DNA of 64,000 nucleotides, from contig NZ_WNWM01000002.1 in assembly GCF_009727155.1 (NCBI RefSeq), positions 5,766,001 to 5,830,000 on the forward strand, read 5' to 3'. The translations under genes and the position numbers were made by a program. This stretch comes from Pseudoduganella dura. GTDB taxonomy: Bacteria > Pseudomonadota > Gammaproteobacteria > Burkholderiales > Burkholderiaceae_D. Under the pieces are notes generated by a model. It did not search any database, was not told where the DNA came from, and saw only the letters and a program-made list of their open reading frames with translations. Shown piece by piece: positions 57,766 to 64,000 of this stretch (position 1 is the stretch's first letter; every line of letters begins with the position of its first letter).

Positions 57766-58293
57766 ATGTTGAAGACTGCATCCGCTACGCTTGGCAAGCT
57801 GTTTGCCGTGATGGCGCTGGGCTGGCTCGTGCTGGGCACTGCCCATGCCCAGTCCGCGCCGCAGTCATCGCGCATTGCCTGGCTGAGCCCCGAGCGCATC
57901 TATAACGAGTCGAAGCTGGCCAAGCTGGCGGGAGACAAGCTGAAGGAAGAGTTCTCGCCGCGCGAAAAGGCGATGAACGAACTGGGTGCGCGGCTGAAGA
58001 CCGCCACCGAAAAATACACGAAGGAAGAAGCCACGCTGGGCGAGGTCGATCGTGCCCGGCGCCAGCGCGAGGTGGTGGAACTGGACAAGGATTTCCAGCG
58101 CCGCCAGCGCGAATTCCGCGAAGATCTCTCCCAGCGCACCAACGAGGAGCGCGCCGCCATTGCCGAGAAGGCCACGCGGATCATCAAGCAGCTCGCGCTG
58201 ACCGAAGGCTTCGACATCGTGCTGCAGGATGCGGTGTGGGCCAACCCGCGCATCGACATCACCGACAAGGTGCTCTCGGCACTCGACAAGTAA
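57766..58293 (+). CDS. skp: Periplasmic chaperone Skp (OmpH)
   Basis: 175 residues. Signal peptide (LFAVMALGWLVLGTAHA) precedes a coiled-coil body with LSPERIYNESKLAKLAGDKL, the family start of OmpH/Skp. It holds unfolded outer-membrane proteins on their way to BAM. Directly follows bamA with AGGAGAAAC upstream. Confidence 0.95.
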   Translation: MLKTASATLGKLFAVMALGWLVLGTAHAQSAPQSSRIAWLSPERIYNESKLAKLAGDKLKEEFSPREKAMNELGARLKTATEKYTKEEATLGEVDRARRQREVVELDKDFQRRQREFREDLSQRTNEERAAIAEKATRIIKQLALTEGFDIVLQDAVWANPRIDITDKVLSALDK

Positions 58294-58303
58294 TCACGGA
58301 AAT

Positions 58304-58345
58304 GCCGGCCGAAACTGCCGCGTCGCGGCAGCTCGGCCGGCTTTT
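58304..58345 (+). terminator. Hairpin between skp and lpxD
   Basis: GCCGGCCGA (58304-58312) and TCGGCCGGC (58333-58341) enclose an inner CTGCCGC/GCGGCAG stem, followed by TTTT. As genes continue on the same strand 22 bases later, it may act as a partial terminator or processing site. Confidence 0.6.
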
Positions 58346-58366
58346 CAACTTTTGATTGGATAGTTC

Positions 58367-59437
58367 ATGAGCATTCGACTGGGAGACCTGGTCGAGCGCT
58401 TCGGCGGAGAGTTGATCGGCGACCCCAATACGCAGGTGGTGGGGATCGCGCCATTGACGGACGCCGGCGTTTCACACATCAGTTTCCTCTCCAACAGCAA
58501 GTTTCGCGCGCAGGCCGGGCAAAGCCGGGCGGCGGCGCTGATCCTGTCGCCGAACGACGATGCGCTGGTGGCGCAGACCTATGCCGGCGCGCGCATCGTC
58601 ACGAAGAACCCCTACGCGTACTTCGCCCGCGCAGCCCAGCATTTCGAGGCGCTGACGGCGCTCGTGCCGGCGCCGGGCGTCCACCCGACCGCCTGGGTCG
58701 ACCCCACCGCGCAGGTCGATGCCACGGCCCACATCGGCCCGCAGGCGACCGTCGAGGCGGGCGCGGTGGTCAAGGCCGGCGCGGTGATCGGCGCCGGCTG
58801 CTTCATCGGCCGCGAGGCGGTGGTGGGCGAGGGCACGCAGTTTTTCGCCAACGTGACGTTTCACGCGCGCTGCGTGATCGGCGCGCGCGGTATCCTGCAT
58901 TCCGGTGCCGTGATCGGCACCGACGGCTTCGGCTTCGCCAACGAAGGCGGCGTCTACATCAAGATCCCGCAGGTCGGCCGCGTGGTGATCGGCGACGACG
59001 TCGACATCGGCGCGAACACGACCGTGGACCGCGGCGCGCTGGCGGACACGGTCATCGAGGATGGCGTGAAACTCGACAACCAGATCCAGATCGGCCATAA
59101 CTGCCACATCGGCGCGCACACGGCGATGGCCGGCTGCGTGGGCGTGGCCGGCAGCGCGAAGATCGGCAAGTACTGCACCTTCGGCGGCGCGGCGATGGTG
59201 CTGGGGCACCTGACCATCGTCGACCACGTGCACGTGTCGTCGGCCAGCATGGTGTCGCGCTCGATCCTGGAGCCCGGCCAGTACACCGGCTTCTACCCGC
59301 TGGCGAAAAACAGCGAATGGGAAAAATCCGCCGCCATCGTGCGGAACCTGGGTGCCATGCGCGAGAAGATCCGCGCACTCGAGAAATCGATCAAAAATAT
59401 AACTAGTCAAGCCAACGAGCAAGAAGACGAATCATGA
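58367..59437 (+). CDS. lpxD: UDP-3-O-(3-hydroxyacyl)glucosamine N-acyltransferase
   Basis: 356 residues. Third step of lipid A synthesis. N-terminal UDP-sugar binding part ([19 protein letters not shown]) followed by left-handed beta-helix hexapeptide repeats ([20 protein letters not shown]) and [20 protein letters not shown] carrying the catalytic His. C-terminal coiled coil. Its stop overlaps fabZ by four bases. Confidence 0.97.
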   Translation: MSIRLGDLVERFGGELIGDPNTQVVGIAPLTDAGVSHISFLSNSKFRAQAGQSRAAALILSPNDDALVAQTYAGARIVTKNPYAYFARAAQHFEALTALVPAPGVHPTAWVDPTAQVDATAHIGPQATVEAGAVVKAGAVIGAGCFIGREAVVGEGTQFFANVTFHARCVIGARGILHSGAVIGTDGFGFANEGGVYIKIPQVGRVVIGDDVDIGANTTVDRGALADTVIEDGVKLDNQIQIGHNCHIGAHTAMAGCVGVAGSAKIGKYCTFGGAAMVLGHLTIVDHVHVSSASMVSRSILEPGQYTGFYPLAKNSEWEKSAAIVRNLGAMREKIRALEKSIKNITSQANEQEDES

Positions 59438-59904
59438 CCACTGCTGAAAACAAAACCCTGTGCATCAACCAGATCAAGGAACTGCTGCCGCACCGCTACC
59501 CGCTGCTGCTGGTGGACCGCGTGCTGACCTGGGAGGCGAACAAGTCGATCACCGCGATCAAGAACGTGACCATCAACGAGGAATTCTTCAATGGCCACTT
59601 CCCGCACAAGCCGGTGATGCCGGGCGTGCTGATGATCGAGGCGATGGCGCAGACCGCGGCCATCCTGTCGTTCCTGACGATGGGCATCAAGCCCGACGAG
59701 AACTCGGTGGTGTACTTCGTGGGCATCGACAACGCGCGCTTCAAGCGCCCGGTCGGCCCCGGCGACCAGCTGAAGATGGATGTCGAGATCGTGCGCGTGT
59801 CGCGCGGCATCTGGAAATACAAGGCCGTGGGCAGCGTCGACGGCCAGGTCGCCGTCGAGGCGGACCTGATGTGCACCATCCGTAACACGGCTGAAGCAGC
59901 GTAG
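59434..59904 (+). CDS. fabZ: 3-hydroxyacyl-ACP dehydratase FabZ
   Basis: 156 residues, dehydratase of fatty acid synthesis with the HotDog fold. The motif [20 protein letters not shown] contains catalytic His and the Glu; [15 protein letters not shown] is the family start. Coupled to lpxD by a four-base overlap and followed 13 bases later by lpxA, matching the usual balance of fatty acid and lipid A flux. Confidence 0.97.
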   Translation: MTTAENKTLCINQIKELLPHRYPLLLVDRVLTWEANKSITAIKNVTINEEFFNGHFPHKPVMPGVLMIEAMAQTAAILSFLTMGIKPDENSVVYFVGIDNARFKRPVGPGDQLKMDVEIVRVSRGIWKYKAVGSVDGQVAVEADLMCTIRNTAEAA

Positions 59905-59917
59905 AACCGGAGAGAGC

Positions 59918-60718
59918 ATGGCGACCATTCATCCTACCGCGATCGTCGACCCGAAGGCACAGCTGGGCGAGGGCGTGACGATCGGCGCCTATTCGCTCGT
60001 CGGCCCCGACGTGGTCATCGGCGACCGCACATGGGTCGGCCCGCACGTGGTGATCGAGGGGCACACGACGATCGGCAGCGACAACAAGTTCTTCCAGTTC
60101 TCGTCGATCGGCGCGCCGCCGCAGGACAAGAAATGGAACGGCGAACCGACCCGCCTGGAAGTGGGCGACCGCAACACGATCCGCGAGTTCTGCACGTTCA
60201 ACCTGGGCACGGTGCAGGACAAGGGCGTGACGAAGCTGGGCAACGACAACTGGATCTCGGCCTATGTGCACCTGGCGCATGACTGCGTGGTGGGCAGCAA
60301 CACGATCTTCTCGAACAACGCGCAGATGGCGGGGCACGTGGAGATCGGCGACTGGGTGATCATGAGCGGCTATGCCAACGTGCACCAGTTCTGCAAGATC
60401 GGCGCGCATGCGTTCGTGGGCATGAGCACCAGCCTCACGCAGGATGTGCCACCGTTCGTGCTGCTCAACGGTAACCCGGCGCAGGCCCACGGCATCAATA
60501 TCGAGGGCCTGAAGCGCCGCGGTTTCACGCGCGAGCAGATCAACGCGCTGCGCGCCGCCTACAAGACGCTGTACCGCTCCGGGCTCACGCTGGAAGAGGC
60601 CAAGGCGGCGCTGCTGGAACAGGAACAGCAGTCGGAGGAAAGCGCGCCCGGGGCGGCGGAGCACCTGCATTCCTTCCGCACCTTCCTCGATACCGCCAGC
60701 CGTGGCATCGTCCGCTGA
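59918..60718 (+). CDS. lpxA: UDP-N-acetylglucosamine O-acyltransferase
   Basis: 266 residues. First step of lipid A synthesis. Hexapeptide repeats from IHPTAIVDPKAQLGEGVTIG, catalytic His in AYVHLAHDCVVGSNTIF, and a helical C-terminus with FTREQINALRAAYKTLY. Gene end overlaps the lpxB start region by 17 bases. Confidence 0.97.
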   Translation: MATIHPTAIVDPKAQLGEGVTIGAYSLVGPDVVIGDRTWVGPHVVIEGHTTIGSDNKFFQFSSIGAPPQDKKWNGEPTRLEVGDRNTIREFCTFNLGTVQDKGVTKLGNDNWISAYVHLAHDCVVGSNTIFSNNAQMAGHVEIGDWVIMSGYANVHQFCKIGAHAFVGMSTSLTQDVPPFVLLNGNPAQAHGINIEGLKRRGFTREQINALRAAYKTLYRSGLTLEEAKAALLEQEQQSEESAPGAAEHLHSFRTFLDTASRGIVR

Positions 60719-61886
60719 CGGGCCGGCGGGCGGCACGCCGGCAACGGATGTGTCGATCGCCATGGTCGCGGGCGAGCCGTCCGGCGACATGCTGGCCGCG
60801 CGCCTGCTGGCCGGCCTGCGGCCGCACCTGCCCGATGCGCGCTTCCACGGCATCGGCGGGCCGGCCATGATCGCCCAGGGTTTCCAGTCCGCCGTGCCGC
60901 TCGAGACGATGACGGTGCGCGGTCTGTTCGAGATCATTCCCCGCTACCGCGAGCTGAAAGCCATCCAGAAGCGCCTGCGGGATCAACTGCTCGCCGAGCG
61001 CCCGGCCGTGTTCATCGGCGCCGACTATCCCGGGTTCAACCTCGGCCTTGAAGGCGAGCTGAAGGCGGCCGGCATCCCGACGATGCACTACATCGGCCCG
61101 CAGATCTGGGCGTGGCGCGGCGGCCGGATCAGGAAGATCGTCAGGAATGTGTCGCACATGCTGGTGATCTTCCCGTTCGAGGAAGAAATCTATAAAAAGG
61201 CCGGCGTGCCCGTCACCTACGTCGGGCACCCGCTGGCGGAGCTGATCCCTTTGGTGCCGGACGTGACGGCCGCGCGCCGCCACCTCGGCCTGGCCGACGA
61301 CGCGCGCGTGGTCACCGTCATGCCGGGCAGCCGGATGGGCGAGCTGAAGTACAACACGGCGGCCTTCATCGGCGCCGCGAAACTGCTGCTGCAACGCGAC
61401 CCGGGCCTGCATTTCGTGGCGCCGATGGCAGGCGACCGGCAGAAGGAATATTTTACGAAGCTGGTGCGGGAAGCCGGGCTGCAGGACGTGCAGGTACAGC
61501 TGCTCGATGGCGAAAGCCATGCGGCGATCTGCGCGGCCGATGCCGTGCTGGTCGCGTCCGGCACGGCGTCGCTGGAAGTGGCGCTGTACAAGAAGCCGAT
61601 GGTCATCGCCTACAGGATGATGCGGGCTTCATGGGAGATCATGCGGCACATGGGGTACCAGCCATGGATCGGCTTGCCCAACATCCTGGCGCGCGAGTTC
61701 CTCGTGCCCGAGATGCTGCAGCACCATGCCAGCCCCGAAGGCCTGGCCGATGCGATGTGGAAGCAATTGACGGACGCGCCCCACCGTGCGAACCTGATCC
61801 GGCGTTTCACGGACATGCACCACAGCCTGCTGCGCAACTCCGCCGAGGAAAGCGCGGCGGCCGTCTTACGAGTAATGGGAAGATAG
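60702..61886 (+). CDS. lpxB: Lipid A disaccharide synthase
   Basis: 394 residues, glycosyltransferase joining two acylated glucosamines. [20 protein letters not shown] opens the catalytic part; [16 protein letters not shown] and [15 protein letters not shown] are typical. The frame allows a GTG start at 60702, overlapping lpxA by 17 bases; another GTG (60750) or ATG (60762) would remove 16-20 residues not seen in most homologs, so the exact start is open. Confidence 0.95.
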   Translation: MASSADGPAGGTPATDVSIAMVAGEPSGDMLAARLLAGLRPHLPDARFHGIGGPAMIAQGFQSAVPLETMTVRGLFEIIPRYRELKAIQKRLRDQLLAERPAVFIGADYPGFNLGLEGELKAAGIPTMHYIGPQIWAWRGGRIRKIVRNVSHMLVIFPFEEEIYKKAGVPVTYVGHPLAELIPLVPDVTAARRHLGLADDARVVTVMPGSRMGELKYNTAAFIGAAKLLLQRDPGLHFVAPMAGDRQKEYFTKLVREAGLQDVQVQLLDGESHAAICAADAVLVASGTASLEVALYKKPMVIAYRMMRASWEIMRHMGYQPWIGLPNILAREFLVPEMLQHHASPEGLADAMWKQLTDAPHRANLIRRFTDMHHSLLRNSAEESAAAVLRVMGR

Positions 61887-61911
61887 CGTGGACACAATGC
61901 GGAGCAGCACA

Positions 61912-62538
61912 ATGGAGATCGCTTCAATGCAGGGCGGCCTGTTCGACGACCTGCCGTATTCGCTGGAAGAGATCATCTGCGGCGTTGACGAAGCCGGCCG
62001 CGGCCCGCTGGCCGGGCCCGTGTACGCGGCGGCCGTGATCCTGCACCGCGAACGGCCGATCGCCGGCCTGCGCGATTCGAAGAAGCTGACGGAAGCCCGG
62101 CGCGAGGCGCTGGCGCCGCTGATCAAGCGCGACTGCATCGCCTGGGCGATCGCCAAGGCATCGGAAGCGGAAATCGACAGGCTCAATATCCTGCAGGCCT
62201 CGCTGCTGGCGATGAAGCGGGCCGTGCATGCGCTGGAGACGATCCCCACGCTGGCGCTCATCGACGGCAACAAGTGCCCGGTGATGAAGATCCAGACCAT
62301 CGCCATCGTCGACGGCGACGACAAGATCGAATCGATCTCCGCCGCCTCCATCCTGGCCAAGACGGCGCGCGACGATGCGCTGCGCAAGCTGCACAGGAAA
62401 TATCCGCAGTACGGCTTCGACCAGCACAAGGGCTACGGCACGGCGCAGCACCTGGAAGCGCTGCGGCTGCACGGCGTGACGCCGGTGCACCGGCGCTCGT
62501 TCGCCCCGGTGCGCCAGCTGCTGGAGCTCGCGTTTTAA
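61912..62538 (+). CDS. rnhB: Ribonuclease HII
   Basis: 208 residues. It removes ribonucleotides from RNA-DNA hybrids. [20 protein letters not shown] holds the DEAGRG motif; [12 protein letters not shown] and [14 protein letters not shown] contain further active-site residues. ATG 61912 has GGAG at 61901-61904; starts at 61888 (GTG, one base after lpxB stop), 61897 and 61927 are alternatives in the same frame. Confidence 0.95.
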   Translation: MEIASMQGGLFDDLPYSLEEIICGVDEAGRGPLAGPVYAAAVILHRERPIAGLRDSKKLTEARREALAPLIKRDCIAWAIAKASEAEIDRLNILQASLLAMKRAVHALETIPTLALIDGNKCPVMKIQTIAIVDGDDKIESISAASILAKTARDDALRKLHRKYPQYGFDQHKGYGTAQHLEALRLHGVTPVHRRSFAPVRQLLELAF

Positions 62539-62574
62539 GATTCAGGCAATAAAGCTCAGTAAAGAATATTTTCA

Positions 62575-63369
62575 GTGAAGACCATCACGTCGCGCGACAA
62601 CGCGCAGTACAAGGAACTCAAGCACCTGGCCACTAGTGCGCACGCATTGCGCAAGGCGGGCCGCACGCTGCTCGACGGCGTGCATCTGTGCGAAACATGG
62701 CTGCAGATGCGCGGACTGCCGGAGCAGTGCATCGTCAGCGACAGCGGCCTGCGGCATCCCGAGGTGGTGGCGCTCGTCGCCAGGCTGGAAGCCGCCCATG
62801 CGCATTGCCTGCAGCTGCCCGATGCGCTGTACGCCGCGCTGTCGCAGGTGGAGCATGGCGTGGGCATCATGTTCCTGGTCGAGATGCCGCGGCCCGCCGC
62901 GACGGGCGCGCTCGCCGCCAACGCCGTGCTGCTGGACAACGTGCAGGATCCCGGCAACGTGGGCTCGATCCTGCGCAGCGCGGCCGCCGCCGGCATCCGC
63001 GAAGTGTACTGCGGCCCCGGCACGGCATTCTGCTGGTCGCCCAAGGTGCTGCGCGCCGCGATGGGTGCGCACTTCGTTCTCGATATCCACGAGAATGTGG
63101 AACTGGCGCAGCTGGTGGCCGGCGCGAAGATCGCCACGCTGGCCACCAGCGGCTATGCGACGCAGAAGCTGTACGACGTCGACCTGGACCGGCCGGTGGC
63201 GTGGGTGTTCGGCCATGAAGGGCAGGGCGTCTCGGACGAGCTGCTGTCGCTGGCGCGGCATAAGGTCGTCATCCCGCACCTGGGCCAGGTGGAATCGCTG
63301 AATGTGGCGGCCTGCGCGGCCGTCTGTTTCTTCGAACAGGTAAGGCAACGCCAGGCAAGCGCCGGCTGA
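62575..63369 (+). CDS. SpoU/TrmH-family RNA 2'-O-methyltransferase
   Basis: 264 residues with the SPOUT knot. N-terminal substrate domain (MKTITSRDNAQYKELKHLAT) and C-terminal knot motifs: LLDNVQDPGNVGSILRSAAA (motif 1), AWVFGHEGQGVSDELL (motif 2) and IPHLGQVESLNVAACAAVCF (motif 3, SLNVAxA). It is placed as TrmH family RlmB-like; the RNA target is unknown. GTG start at 62575 fits; no strong ribosome binding site. Confidence 0.9.
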   Translation: MKTITSRDNAQYKELKHLATSAHALRKAGRTLLDGVHLCETWLQMRGLPEQCIVSDSGLRHPEVVALVARLEAAHAHCLQLPDALYAALSQVEHGVGIMFLVEMPRPAATGALAANAVLLDNVQDPGNVGSILRSAAAAGIREVYCGPGTAFCWSPKVLRAAMGAHFVLDIHENVELAQLVAGAKIATLATSGYATQKLYDVDLDRPVAWVFGHEGQGVSDELLSLARHKVVIPHLGQVESLNVAACAAVCFFEQVRQRQASAG

Positions 63370-63381
63370 CACGGAGGAATG

Positions 63382-64000
63382 ATGGAGATCGCCGCATTGC
63401 AGTTCCTGGTGGCCGAGAGCGAACCGGTGCAGCGCGAAGTGCTGGCCGGCGTCCTGCGCAGCGCCGGCGCCCGCAACATCCAGGTGGCGCCCGACGGCCA
63501 TGCCGCGCTGCGCGCCATCGGCGGCGCGCCGCCAGCCATCGATACGCAGTCCATCGACATCATCATGCTGGACCTGGAACTGGCCGGCATGGACGGGCTG
63601 GAGCTGATCCGGCGGCTGGCTGACGAAAAGTGCCGGGCCGGCCTCATCGTCGTGGGCGCGCAGAGCGGCGATATCCTGTTTTCCGTCGAGACGATGGCGC
63701 TGGCGTATGGCGTGGACCTGCTGGGCGCCGTCGCCAAGCCCGTGTCGGCGCAGCGGCTGGAATCACTGATCGCCAACTACACGCGGCCGGCCGACGTGGC
63801 GGGCCAGCCCGCCGTGCCGTCGTTTTCGTTCGCCGAAGTCGGCAAGGGCCTGCAGGCGCGCGAATTCGATCCGTTCTTCCAGCCGAAGATCGAGCTGGAG
63901 ACCGGGCAGGTCAAGGGGCTGGAAATGTTCGCCCGCTGGCGGCATCCGCAGCATGGCGTGCTCGGTCCCGCGGCCTTCATGCCGGCGCTGGAAGCGGCCG
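63382..64000 (+). CDS. Response regulator with EAL-type output domain, cut by window edge
   Basis: Partial; over 200 residues visible. An N-terminal receiver domain (about 3-130) has IIMLDLELAGMDGLELIRRL with the phosphorylated Asp and a Lys in GAVAKPVSAQRL. A C-terminal EAL domain starts with FDPFFQPKIELETGQVKGLE; the signature 'EAL' reads EMF in GLEMFARWRHP, so only the Glu is retained. That variant suggests reduced or lost c-di-GMP hydrolysis. GGAGGA precedes tandem ATGs at 63379 and 63382. The right end is beyond the window. Confidence 0.85.
   Translation, partial: MEIAALQFLVAESEPVQREVLAGVLRSAGARNIQVAPDGHAALRAIGGAPPAIDTQSIDIIMLDLELAGMDGLELIRRLADEKCRAGLIVVGAQSGDILFSVETMALAYGVDLLGAVAKPVSAQRLESLIANYTRPADVAGQPAVPSFSFAEVGKGLQAREFDPFFQPKIELETGQVKGLEMFARWRHPQHGVLGPAAFMPALEAA

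Overview
The window looks like chromosomal DNA of a high-GC betaproteobacterium of the Oxalobacteraceae (Massilia / Pseudoduganella / Duganella type). I infer this from the smc-zipA-ligA order, the rpsB-tsf-pyrH-frr-uppS-cdsA-dxr-rseP-bamA-skp-lpxD-fabZ-lpxA-lpxB-rnhB run, a DUF1631 gene, and a JDVT-CTERM style protein-sorting pair. No rRNA, tRNA, CRISPR array or intact transposase was seen.

Layout. (1) 1-1.74 kb, minus strand: start of a glycine cleavage operon (gcvT, gcvH running off the left edge) behind a clear promoter and a tandem glycine riboswitch. (2) 1.74-3.3 kb: an AT-rich scar with a DUF4304 gene, a degraded reading frame just upstream of it and a broken tyrosine recombinase fragment, so probably the remains of a mobile island. 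(3) 3.3-11.6 kb: membrane acyltransferase, a LysR regulator with a dyad at its start, and a porin / arylsulfotransferase-like / ABC-transporter operon (probably organosulfur uptake), followed by a ClpP-like protein and a tiny hydrophilic protein. (4) 11.9-15 kb: DUF1631 protein and a PAP2-like membrane protein. (5) 15-24 kb: smc-zipA-ligA, galU, def. (6) 24-29.6 kb: OPT transporter, a membrane protein, aldo/keto reductase, YcgR-like PilZ protein, pseudouridine synthase. (7) 29.6-33.1 kb, minus strand: map-glnD. (8) 33.2-47.1 kb: an accessory block between map and rpsB with a PHB-depolymerase-like esterase, a CopG-type regulator, a TonB receptor, and a seven-gene redox cluster (39.4-46.7 kb). 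(9) 47.4-63.4 kb: translation, isoprenoid, outer-membrane and lipid A housekeeping genes. (10) An EAL response regulator runs off the right edge.

Most interesting part. The 39.4-46.7 kb cluster has seven genes: a short glutamic-type intramembrane protease, a cytochrome c protein with five choice-of-anchor-D-like repeats and a C-terminal sorting signal, a TlpA-like thioredoxin, a DUF4266 lipoprotein ending in a Gly/Cys tail, a DUF3570 barrel-like protein, an ApbE FMN transferase and a DsbD-like protein. From the second gene on they overlap or nearly touch. The DUF3570 protein carries two SGA(T/S) motifs that resemble ApbE flavinylation sites. I propose a surface-exposed flavin/cytochrome redox system; this is inference, not demonstrated.

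Small-scale structure also recurs: perfect or near-perfect 20-21 bp inverted repeats built on GGTGTC-N-GACACC sit behind ligA, def and the aldo/keto reductase, a related hairpin lies before uppS, a 118 bp dyad lies between pyrH and frr, and short tandem duplications occur at several gene ends.
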